Of a stretch of 47,856 bases of DNA, positions 33,895 through 41,631 are shown one piece after another. Origin of the DNA: a virus; IMG/VR virus record IMGVR_UViG_3300010158_000105, positions 1 through 47,856 of that record, one strand, 5' to 3'. The notes under the pieces were generated by a model. It made no database searches. It saw nothing but the letters and a program-made list of their open reading frames with translations, and had not been told where the DNA came from. A program made the translations under genes and the position numbers. Position 1 is the first letter of the stretch, and each line of letters starts with the position of its first letter.

Positions 33895-35700
33895 ATGGAT
33901 GAAATTAAAAAAGATGTATGGATTGCTGCACTAGCACGTGGCCATAATAGCAGTGTGTGTTTACTAAAGAATGGCGAAATAGTATTCAGCATTGAAGAAG
34001 AAAGATTAAGTCGTCACAAATACGACGGCGGCCCATTTGCCGCTATGCTAAAAATATTAGACTATACAGATCGTTTAGATTATTTGGTTATTGCGCATAC
34101 TCAAAATTTACGCGAAACTGCTGGTAGGATTGACTTTTCTGGAGATGACGTATACACTGGACTAGCAAGGAAACTCGGGCTAATCCGTCGAAATGAAAAT
34201 CCAACCGATCATCCCCAAGTGGTTGACTTTAGTCATATTCACCATAAGTTACATGCCGCCTGTGCATTTTATCGATCTGGATTTGAGGAAGCTGTGGCTC
34301 TAATTGTTGACGGTGCTGGTACATTTATCCCCTTGTCCATTAACAATGAGACTGTAACTGGTTGGGAAACTGAAAGCATCTATAATTGTTCATATCCTGC
34401 TACATTTAAAACAATGTACAAACATATTGGCGTTAGGGGCCCAAATGCCGGAGCACTGATTAAAGAGTTTGACAGTAGTATGTACGATGAACCATTTTGT
34501 AGTCATGAGGCACTAATTACTGATCGTGCCGGCATTACTAAAGTGTACGAAGCAGTTACCCAATACTGCGGTTGGAGTGGCATTGAAGCCGGAAAAACTA
34601 TGGGGTTATTCCCATACGGAAAAGCCAATGATGCTATTCCTCCATTATTTGACACATCCACTGTGGCGCCATTAGCTAACAGAAATATTGTTATTCCTAC
34701 ATACCCAAATGGTGCTGTTATTAACGGAATGTTATTTGAATATCTTAATAATAGCGATATATACCAAAAGGATATGACCTATTTAGACAATCGAAGAGAT
34801 CTTGCGTATGCGTGTCAAATACAAACCCAAGAACAAGTACTACGTTTGATTCGCAAATCGGTAGCAATGACTGGTCAGAAAAAGGTAGTAATTAGCGGCG
34901 GATATGGATTAAACTGCGTAGCAAATTATTATTACTTAGATCAATTACGTAATGAAGGTATTGAACTGTATATTGAACCTATTAGCAACGACGCCGGAAC
35001 TGCTATCGGTGCCGCTCTAATGTTTTATAAAGGCATGGAAGATCATGTTAATGTTGATTATTCTAAAGACGGACTGTATCTTGGATTTAAATATGATTAT
35101 TCTGTAGATGACGTTACTCGTATTGCAGCAAAATATGATGTTGAGGTAACAGATGCGTCAAACGATGATGTTGTTGAGCTATTATTGAACAAGAATATCG
35201 TTACATTATATCAAGGCCGTAGTGAAAATGGCCCACGTGCGCTAGGAAATAGATCAATATTGTTTAACCCAACATACGAAGACGGTAAAGACTTTGTTAA
35301 TGAAGTTAAGCACCGTGAATACTTCCGACCGTTTGCTGGAACAATTCTCCAAGAGCATGTACATGATTGGTTTGATCTACGAGGCATGGATGATAGTCCG
35401 CATATGATGTATGCTGTAAACTGCCAGCCCGGTGTAGAAGAAAAAATTCCAGCAATTATTCATATTGACGGAACATGTCGTATACAAACTGTTACAGAAG
35501 AACAGAATAAACATTACTATGATTTGATTAAAGCATTCCATAGCAAGACAGGTGTGCCAATTTTGTTTAATACTAGTTTTAATCTAGGTGGTGATCCGTT
35601 AGTTGAAACCCTTGATGATGCTATTCACACATTACAACAAAGTAGAATTGAATACTTGTATTTGCCAGAGTTAGGCAAACTATTAAAAGTAGCTAACTAA
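33895..35700 (+). CDS. Carbamoyltransferase (NodU/CmcH family)
   Basis: About 601 aa from the ATG at 33895, which has an AAGGATAT ribosome site and gives the family N-terminus (WIAALARGHNSSVCLLKNGE, then IEEERLSRHKYDGG). An upstream ATG at 33859 lies inside the previous gene and is rejected. The ASKHA-type kinase-like domain (HIHHKLHAACAFYRSGFEEA, LIVDGAGT) is followed by VISGGYGLNCVANYYY and GRSENGPRALGNRSI, then PFAGTILQEH and FNTSFNLGGDPLVET, all hallmarks of this O-carbamoyltransferase group, which uses carbamoyl phosphate and ATP. It is likely to carbamoylate a sugar or other hydroxyl. Its TAA overlaps the halogenase ATG. Confidence 0.9.
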   Translation: MDEIKKDVWIAALARGHNSSVCLLKNGEIVFSIEEERLSRHKYDGGPFAAMLKILDYTDRLDYLVIAHTQNLRETAGRIDFSGDDVYTGLARKLGLIRRNENPTDHPQVVDFSHIHHKLHAACAFYRSGFEEAVALIVDGAGTFIPLSINNETVTGWETESIYNCSYPATFKTMYKHIGVRGPNAGALIKEFDSSMYDEPFCSHEALITDRAGITKVYEAVTQYCGWSGIEAGKTMGLFPYGKANDAIPPLFDTSTVAPLANRNIVIPTYPNGAVINGMLFEYLNNSDIYQKDMTYLDNRRDLAYACQIQTQEQVLRLIRKSVAMTGQKKVVISGGYGLNCVANYYYLDQLRNEGIELYIEPISNDAGTAIGAALMFYKGMEDHVNVDYSKDGLYLGFKYDYSVDDVTRIAAKYDVEVTDASNDDVVELLLNKNIVTLYQGRSENGPRALGNRSILFNPTYEDGKDFVNEVKHREYFRPFAGTILQEHVHDWFDLRGMDDSPHMMYAVNCQPGVEEKIPAIIHIDGTCRIQTVTEEQNKHYYDLIKAFHSKTGVPILFNTSFNLGGDPLVETLDDAIHTLQQSRIEYLYLPELGKLLKVAN

Positions 35701-37199
35701 TGCGTATAGTTATAGTTGGTGGCGGTACTGCTGGATGGCTTACTGCCATTATAGGGTTAGCTATTGCGCCAGAACATACTTACACAGTTTTAGAAAGTAC
35801 TAAACTTGGTATTATTGGTGTGGGAGAATCTACTACAGGATTCTTTACAGATTTGTTTCAAGACGATCTGTGTAGTATGGGTGTAGATCATGATGATTTT
35901 ATGATTAAAACTGGTGCTACCTGTAAGCTAGGCATACATCATCGAGGGTGGGGGAAAGATCCTAAACAAAGTTATCTCGCTCCACTAGACGGGTCGTCTA
36001 CTCAATTTGATTCTCATGATAGTGCTTTTGAATTTGCGTTAAAGCAGTTGCCCGTTGAAGATCTAATTACCATAAGTCACACCGGGTTTCTTATGAAACA
36101 CGGGCTTAGTAATATGGATCGCACTGGTAAATTTACTCGTCACGGTCACGCACTTCATGTTGATGGTACATTAACCGGGCAATACTTTAAAAAGCATTGT
36201 TTACAAAAAGAAAATTGCCATTATGTAGATAATGAACTAGTCTCAATTAATATAGGCGAGGACTCTTTAATCTCAAGTATACAACTAGCCGACGGTAGTC
36301 AGTTAGAAGGTGATTTGTTTATTGATTGTACAGGATTTTCAAGACTATTAATCAAAGCTATGGGCGCAAAATGGCTTAGTTATAAGCCGTGGTTACCGAC
36401 AGATCGGGGTATGCCGTTTTTAGAGAAGTATACCGAAGATGAATTACCAGAAGCATGGACTACTGCTCGTGCTCAGAACAATGGGTGGATGTGGACCACT
36501 CCGTTACTAGATAGAAAGGGTAACGGATATGTCTATAGCAGTGATCATGTAACTGACGAACAAGCGCAAGATGATATAGAGATAGCATTAGGTCGCAAAA
36601 TAAATCCTGTCAAAATAGTTAAATTTGATGCCGGTCGACAAGATCAAGCCTGGATTGGCAATTGTATCAGTATTGGACTTAGTAGTAGTTTTTTAGAACC
36701 TCTAGAAGCAACTAGTATACATACATCTATTGTTCAAATTAAAATGCTATTTAAAGAATACATTTGTGCTACTAAGGAGCAAACTCTAAATCCTGGTATT
36801 ATTAAAACTTATAATCAGCGATGGGGTAAACAAATCGACGATCTCAAAGACTTCTTGGTAATGCACTATCAAGGCGGTAGAACTGACACTGAGTTTTGGA
36901 GATATATCACTAGTGGGGCAACTCAAACTGAATTAGTTAAAACGCTGATGGATATGGCCCGTGTTAGAACACCATCGTATAATGATTTCCCAAGATATTG
37001 GGGAGTAGCTGGTTGGAGTTTATATTCGTGGGTTATGTCAGGACTAGGATTGTTTGATAATGTACCTACTTGTAATGATCCCGAATGGTTGTTTGATCAA
37101 GAAATTTCATATTTAGAACTTCAACAACACATGACCCGATTGTATGGAAATAATTTAACACATGCTGAGTATATAAATTTTATACGATCTAAACGTTAA
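35700..37199 (+). CDS. Flavin-dependent halogenase (tryptophan halogenase family)
   Basis: A 499-aa protein. FAD-binding GGGTAGW is at residues 7-13 (GxGxxG-like) and GVGESTTG at about 40-47. ATCKLGIHHRGW holds a Lys (K76) at the place of the catalytic Lys79 of PrnA/RebH. GWMWTTPL at about 262-269 matches the family WxWxIP box except that Thr replaces Ile. The fold oxidises halide through hypohalous acid and a Lys-haloamine. Cyanophages carry relatives, one shown in the literature to iodinate (VirX1). It overlaps the carbamoyltransferase by one base. No flavin reductase is seen in the window. Confidence 0.9.
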   Translation: MRIVIVGGGTAGWLTAIIGLAIAPEHTYTVLESTKLGIIGVGESTTGFFTDLFQDDLCSMGVDHDDFMIKTGATCKLGIHHRGWGKDPKQSYLAPLDGSSTQFDSHDSAFEFALKQLPVEDLITISHTGFLMKHGLSNMDRTGKFTRHGHALHVDGTLTGQYFKKHCLQKENCHYVDNELVSINIGEDSLISSIQLADGSQLEGDLFIDCTGFSRLLIKAMGAKWLSYKPWLPTDRGMPFLEKYTEDELPEAWTTARAQNNGWMWTTPLLDRKGNGYVYSSDHVTDEQAQDDIEIALGRKINPVKIVKFDAGRQDQAWIGNCISIGLSSSFLEPLEATSIHTSIVQIKMLFKEYICATKEQTLNPGIIKTYNQRWGKQIDDLKDFLVMHYQGGRTDTEFWRYITSGATQTELVKTLMDMARVRTPSYNDFPRYWGVAGWSLYSWVMSGLGLFDNVPTCNDPEWLFDQEISYLELQQHMTRLYGNNLTHAEYINFIRSKR

Positions 37200-37212
37200 T
37201 AATTTATTTAAT

Positions 37213-37240
37213 AAAAAAGCCCCTTAACTGGGGCTTTTTT
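37213..37240. terminator. Bidirectional terminator between convergent operons
   Basis: AAAAAAGCCCC pairs perfectly with GGGGCTTTTTT around TTAACT. T-runs on both strands serve the plus-strand halogenase operon and the converging minus-strand chaperone gene, whose stop begins in the stem's last base. Confidence 0.93.
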
Positions 37241-37896
37241 TATTGAGTACCGTCTGGTTTTGGATATGGCTGTAGTTTCCAAGGATCAGTTGTCGGAGTT
37301 TCTCCGCTATGTGCGGCGCCGTGAACTTGTGGAATATCTCTTAATTTCTGTCGAAATTCTTCCCAGGCAGTTCTTAATGATTCTGGTATATCCGAAACTA
37401 CTCTATCATCACTCATTGCTAGTTCAGCGTTACGACCTTTTCGAAATAGTTCCCAAGTAATATGAGGTTTTTTCCAAGGATACGGTTTTACTAGTTGTTC
37501 AGTTGTTGGATTGTATTGTATTTCCGTTGCTTCGTATGTATGATCCGGGACTGGATTCAATGGTCGGCGGTATACTGTTCCGTCTGGAAGCTCTTCTTCA
37601 TATTGCGGAAGTGCTTGATGATCAGTAGGATCATCTGCCCCGACTAAACAACACAATAATGGATCGGTTTCACAATCAATCATCAGCTTGTATTGATCTA
37701 ATGGTGTTGGATATATGTCGCCGTCTTCTTCTTTAGTCTTGAAGTGACAATTTATTAAGTTGGTTTCTTTATCAATAAAAATCCAAATTTTATCAGGTCC
37801 ACTATATGTCCATTCTGCTGTTTTACCTAGATCATTTGTTTCATACAAATAATCATCGGCTATATCGTATGTAAAAGTTTTTGTTATTTTTGCCAT
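37240..37896 (-). CDS. Tail-fibre assembly chaperone-like protein (APC-like), copy 1
   Basis: A 218-aa protein. The N-terminus KITKTFTYDIADDYLYETND and TYSGPDKIWIFID are shared with the copy at 39439. The C-terminal block WELFRKGRNAELAMSDDRVV followed by WEEFRQKLRDIPQ matches the pattern of phage tail assembly chaperones (PF16778-like 'W..lR..R...L..sD' then 'W..YRq.LRdiP'). It likely folds or trims an adjacent fibre protein. It lies directly downstream (5 bases) of the Cys-rich protein at 37901. Confidence 0.72.
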   Translation of the reverse strand: MAKITKTFTYDIADDYLYETNDLGKTAEWTYSGPDKIWIFIDKETNLINCHFKTKEEDGDIYPTPLDQYKLMIDCETDPLLCCLVGADDPTDHQALPQYEEELPDGTVYRRPLNPVPDHTYEATEIQYNPTTEQLVKPYPWKKPHITWELFRKGRNAELAMSDDRVVSDIPESLRTAWEEFRQKLRDIPQVHGAAHSGETPTTDPWKLQPYPKPDGTQ

Positions 37897-37900
37897 AATT

Positions 37901-38656
37901 TTAACCGTATGTAATCGAAACTAAACCGTTGCCGCCGTGCATTCCTGGCCAGCAACTTCCATCATATGCTTGGGCACTTGTACCGCCACCGCCTGGGAAT
38001 ACTGAGCAAGGAAACCAAGCAGTACAGCCGCCGGTGTTGCCAAGATTCATACAACCACCAGGACCGTATTGTGGGCCTGACACTGTTCCCGCTGCCGTTG
38101 GGGCATGTTGTTGTCCATATTGTTGACACCATGTACTTGATGTATATGTTGATTGTCCGCCATGAATACAAATATCACCACCGTATGCGCAACAGCAATA
38201 AGGGTTTGCTGTTGAACAAGTATAGCAACTTAAATATAACCAGCATGTTGTATTACCATAATGTCCGCCACTGGCACATAAATTACTTGTACCATAACCG
38301 TTTACATAGCTAGTACATCCAGCACAACCAATACAACTACATGCTGCCGTAGTAGTACTGCCAGCACAGATAGTATATTGACAACCCGCCAATGTTGTGC
38401 TACATACTGTTTTATTAACGTATGCTCCGCTTCCGCCTGGCCATCCTTGCATACAACAACAAGCGCCAGCACCTCCGCCACCACCACCCCATATTTCAAA
38501 TAATACCCATGTTGAGCCAGCAGGCACAGACCATAAACAACATTGTCCGCCATTTGCCGGAGTGTTTACGTTAGTGTTATATATTAACAGTTCTCTTGGA
38601 TAGTTAGTTGACGCTTGTACCGGAATTGAATATAATAAAGTTCTTAAATCTGACAT
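37901..38656 (-). CDS. Cys/Gly-rich adhesin-like protein 1
   Basis: A 251-aa protein with 25 Cys, about 10%, and very high Gly. It opens MSDLRTLLYSIPVQAS, then CCLWSVPAGSTWVLFEIWGG leading into a GGGGGGAGACCCMQ tract. The end GGNGLVSITYG is the usual finish of glycine-rich phage adhesin domains. Cys are spread along the chain, often in pairs or triples. No catalytic residues are seen. It is likely a fibre tip or surface protein; metal binding or disulphide-locking are possibilities. Cassette neighbours are a paralogue and chaperone-like genes. Confidence 0.72.
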   Translation of the reverse strand: MSDLRTLLYSIPVQASTNYPRELLIYNTNVNTPANGGQCCLWSVPAGSTWVLFEIWGGGGGGAGACCCMQGWPGGSGAYVNKTVCSTTLAGCQYTICAGSTTTAACSCIGCAGCTSYVNGYGTSNLCASGGHYGNTTCWLYLSCYTCSTANPYCCCAYGGDICIHGGQSTYTSSTWCQQYGQQHAPTAAGTVSGPQYGPGGCMNLGNTGGCTAWFPCSVFPGGGGTSAQAYDGSCWPGMHGGNGLVSITYG

Positions 38657-38669
38657 GAATGTTCCTGTT

Positions 38670-39434
38670 TTATTTGTATGTTACAACAACCATACCGCCG
38701 GAACCCCAACCACCCCAACAGCAAGGACCATTGTACGACATGGCGCCGCCGCCGCCGCCACCCGGAAATTGGTTTGCGTTACCTTCAGATGCCGCACAGC
38801 CCATCCAATATTCACCGCAATGAGTTCTTGAAATTCTAGCGCCTGCGCCAATTACTGGACCGCCTGGAACCATATGCCAAGCATCAAATCCGCACCATGA
38901 TGCGTGAGCTGATCCCATAAGTCCGCAAATGGCAAAATCAGCGTTGCAGGTTGATCCGCAAATATGTGAAGGACAATGGAAACAACTAGCAATAGCCCAC
39001 CAACATGATGAATCGCCACCTGCACCACCGCTAGCACATAAACATAATGCGTCTGGTGTTGCGCTGGCATTACATGCATACGACGGGAATCCGTTAGTAC
39101 CTCTACATGGCTGAGTACAGCAACCTGAGCCGCCTGCGCAAATAGTAAAAGTTTGGCCAGGAGTTACGCGAATAGTTCTGCGGGCGTATGATCCTGACCC
39201 GCCGCCACGACTTGGTTGCATACAGCAACATGCTCCGGGGCCGTCACCACCTCCGCCCCATACTTCAAACTTGGCCCAGACAGAGCCAGTTGGTACGGTC
39301 CACAAGCAACAACGTCCACCATCGCTAACGGCGTTACCTTGGTTACCGTTATAGACTGATAGTACACCAAACGCATTTGTTGGATATGTTAAGTTAAATC
39401 TAGTGTCTGGAAAAAGGGTTCTTAAATCTGACAT
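38670..39434 (-). CDS. Cys/Gly-rich adhesin-like protein 2
   Basis: A 254-aa paralogue of the 37901 protein. MSDLRTLFPDTRF start, CCLWTVPTGSVWAKFEVWGG and GPGACCCMQ repeat the same design, and it has 23 Cys. The middle differs widely (FTICAGGSGCCTQPC, LCASGGAGGDSSCWW), so the N-terminal and last-strand frame is conserved while the interior varies, as expected for a receptor-binding surface under selection. It ends GGMVVVTYK. It lies 13 bases upstream of the other copy, in the same strand and unit. Confidence 0.72.
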   Translation of the reverse strand: MSDLRTLFPDTRFNLTYPTNAFGVLSVYNGNQGNAVSDGGRCCLWTVPTGSVWAKFEVWGGGGDGPGACCCMQPSRGGGSGSYARRTIRVTPGQTFTICAGGSGCCTQPCRGTNGFPSYACNASATPDALCLCASGGAGGDSSCWWAIASCFHCPSHICGSTCNADFAICGLMGSAHASWCGFDAWHMVPGGPVIGAGARISRTHCGEYWMGCAASEGNANQFPGGGGGGAMSYNGPCCWGGWGSGGMVVVTYK

Positions 39435-39438
39435 AGGA

Positions 39439-40128
39439 TTATTCCGGAGTACGTGTACGTGGTATTAAATCTGCTCTAACAACGAACGGCTCGTCTGGAA
39501 AAATTACCTTCCATGGATCAACTCCAGCAAATGTTGTCGGAAGGTCTCTTAATTTTTGTCTATATTCTTCCCACGCAGGTTGTTGTTCTGGACTTGCAAG
39601 ACGTAATTGTCGATCACTTGCCATTAAACCAGCTGTCCTTGCTTTCCTTAACGTTTCCCAATCCATGTGTGGTTTTTTCCACGGGTAAGGTTTTACAAAT
39701 TGACCAGTTGTTGGATTGTATTCTATTTCAGTTAATTCGTAAGTATGATCAGGTGGAACATTTACAGGATGTCCGTATGTTGTGCCTTCTGGCAACTGTT
39801 CAACTGTCTGCGGCAAACTTCCGTAGTCTACTTCATTATGTACTATACTGATTAGCTCTGGATTAACATTTGCGTCAACTAACACTTTAGTCATGCCATT
39901 AGGCGTTGGAACGTCATGCCCGTTATCTTTCTCAGTATAGTGAAATCTACTAGATATTTTATTAGAATGATTATCAATAAAAATCCAAATTTTATCAGGA
40001 CCAGTATAAGTCCACTCGCATGTTTTCTTAAGTGCGTCAGTTTGATACAAGTACGTATCCGGTACTGGATATGTAAATGTTTTTGTAATTACAGTATTTG
40101 TTGGTAATTCAGGTGTATTATCAGACAT
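39439..40128 (-). CDS. Tail-fibre assembly chaperone-like protein (APC-like), copy 2
   Basis: A 229-aa paralogue of the 37240 protein: TKTFTYPVPDTYLYQTDAL, WTYTGPDKIWIFID, then EIEYNPTTGQFVKPYPWKKP (very close to copy 1), WETLRKARTAGLMASDRQL and WEEYRQKLRDLPTT. The two copies each follow a Cys-rich gene, which suggests they serve them. The C-terminal tail differs. No other domain is seen. Confidence 0.72.
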   Translation of the reverse strand: MSDNTPELPTNTVITKTFTYPVPDTYLYQTDALKKTCEWTYTGPDKIWIFIDNHSNKISSRFHYTEKDNGHDVPTPNGMTKVLVDANVNPELISIVHNEVDYGSLPQTVEQLPEGTTYGHPVNVPPDHTYELTEIEYNPTTGQFVKPYPWKKPHMDWETLRKARTAGLMASDRQLRLASPEQQPAWEEYRQKLRDLPTTFAGVDPWKVIFPDEPFVVRADLIPRTRTPE

Positions 40129-40147
40129 TGTTTCTCTTTCCTTATTT

Positions 40148-40927
40148 TTAACCGTATGTTATTAGTACTAGGCCGCCGGCACCCCAGCTGCCCCAACAGC
40201 ATCCACCGCCGCAAGCTGATGATGGAGTTCCCATACCTGCTGGCCATTTAGAGCCGTTCATTGCGTCACAACCCTGACGGGTGTTATTATTTGTACAGCG
40301 TTCTAATCCAGTTCTAGTTGACATTCCGTATTTAGGAGCGCCAGTTGCAGCAAACCATTGACTACTAAAGCAATAGTTTGAATCTTTTGCAGTGCCGCCG
40401 ATTGATGCGATACCAACATCAGGCAGTCTGCCGGACGCAGGAGCACATAAGTTACAACCAAAGTTTTGAGCACCGTTACAAATTCCAGTACACCCCCAGT
40501 AACCGTGCCAACAACCAACGCATCCAGTGTAGCCACCGCCTGCGCAAATTACCTGTTGACCGTTTGATCCACAATTGACCCAACTAGGAAACCCGCAAGT
40601 ACCGCAATGGCTTTGAGCACAACAGCCTGATCCAGCTGCACATGTACAGAAATAACATCCAGCTGTAACTGTAAGTGAAATCTTTGCGTAGTGGCCTGTC
40701 CCTGGTCCACAGCAACCTAGGCCTGAACAACAGCAAGCGCCACCACCATCACCACCGGCGCCCCATAATTCAAAACTTGCCCATGTGGTTCCAATAGGAA
40801 CAACCCAGCAACAGCAACAGCCGCCGTTTTGAACGCTACTGATGCTATTATGGTATATTGCTAGCTGTATTTGCTTATAGTTAGCCGACGGAATAACAAT
40901 TGGTAATAAGTCGCGTAATGATGACAT
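40148..40927 (-). CDS. Cys/Gly-rich adhesin-like protein 3
   Basis: A 259-aa paralogue with 30 Cys, the highest of the three. It begins MSSLRDLLPIVIPSANYKQI, with CCCCWVVPIGTTWASFELWG and GGGACCCSG near residue 60, and ends GAGGLVLITYG. Cys-Cys pairs and the ACCC triplet are shared with copies 1 and 2. The central region is different, again consistent with tip diversification. It is the first of the five-gene cassette in transcription order. Confidence 0.72.
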   Translation of the reverse strand: MSSLRDLLPIVIPSANYKQIQLAIYHNSISSVQNGGCCCCWVVPIGTTWASFELWGAGGDGGGACCCSGLGCCGPGTGHYAKISLTVTAGCYFCTCAAGSGCCAQSHCGTCGFPSWVNCGSNGQQVICAGGGYTGCVGCWHGYWGCTGICNGAQNFGCNLCAPASGRLPDVGIASIGGTAKDSNYCFSSQWFAATGAPKYGMSTRTGLERCTNNNTRQGCDAMNGSKWPAGMGTPSSACGGGCCWGSWGAGGLVLITYG

Positions 40928-40942
40928 TCGATTTTTCCGTTA

Positions 40943-41266
40943 TTATTTTAAGATGGTCCAGCCTAACGCAACGCTGTAACATAATGTAACACAAGCATTG
41001 TTAACGTTAATTGTTAAATCTTGTGCTAAGTTTTGAATGTTTGCTCCGTTTCTAGCAACGGTAATATTACTAGAACCCGAGTTGCCAGCTGCATCAATAA
41101 TCTGAACTGTATCGCCGTCAATGCATGATGTGTATACTGGTAGCGTAATAGTTTGCCCACCGGCTGTACATAAAATACGATCGTTAATTAACGCATTATA
41201 GTTTGATCCTGCATTAACCCTAGTAACTGATCCTGCAGTTCCAGTTGTTGTTATATATCTTCCCAT
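40943..41266 (-). CDS. Small fibre-tip-like structural protein (107 aa)
   Basis: Sequence pattern: NYNALINDRILCTAGGQTIT then LPVYTSCIDGDTVQIIDAAG, SSNITVARNGANIQ and a closing aromatic GWTILK. Such repeated Asn/Gly turns with alternating strands are those of short trimeric fibre ends in marine phages. It lacks a shaft, so it may be a separate capping subunit. A ribosome site (AAAGGAAC) and a GCATAAATAC element are upstream. Confidence 0.7.
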   Translation of the reverse strand: MGRYITTTGTAGSVTRVNAGSNYNALINDRILCTAGGQTITLPVYTSCIDGDTVQIIDAAGNSGSSNITVARNGANIQNLAQDLTINVNNACVTLCYSVALGWTILK

Positions 41267-41288
41267 TGTGAAAGTTCCTTTATCAGAT

Positions 41289-41298
41289 GTATTTATGC
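41289..41298 (-). promoter_or_regulatory. Late-promoter-like element before the Cys-rich cassette
   Basis: Minus-strand GCATAAATAC, 22 bases before the 41266 ATG, overlapping the end of the 41293-41619 gene. The closest match to the T4 late consensus TATAAATA seen ahead of this cassette. Confidence 0.5.
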
Positions 41299-41619
41299 CG
41301 TCGGCGTTTCGATTCCCACCGCTACAGCATTAACGGCGCCGGCGCTTGAGTATACTAAGAGGTTAAGACCAGTCTGCATAACTAAACCAGTTCTTTCAAG
41401 TACCCCTTTTGGTAAAATTTCAGTATCGTATTCGATATATTCGTCTGTTAGGGCAGTAGTACCTATTGATAATGCTACTCTAACTGTAATTGCCGAATTT
41501 GATCTATTACAAATTGACAGTGTAACAACCGCAAATGTTGTGCTAGGTACCGTATAAACCGGTAACGCCGACCAACCTGATGTTGTAAAGTTTGCTGTTC
41601 CTAATCTTCCTGTTGCCAT
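41293..41619 (-). CDS. Small virion-like structural protein (108 aa)
   Basis: A 108-aa beta-rich protein: RLGTANFTTSGWSALPVYTV, VVTLSICNRSNSAITVRVAL, EYIEYDTEILPKG and a closing aromatic LNLLVYSSAG. The pattern is that of small immunoglobulin-like accessory proteins of phage tails. Its neighbours are the giant fibre gene (12 bases away) and the small tip protein. Role unknown. Confidence 0.65.
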   Translation of the reverse strand: MATGRLGTANFTTSGWSALPVYTVPSTTFAVVTLSICNRSNSAITVRVALSIGTTALTDEYIEYDTEILPKGVLERTGLVMQTGLNLLVYSSAGAVNAVAVGIETPTA

Positions 41620-41631
41620 AATAATTCTCCG

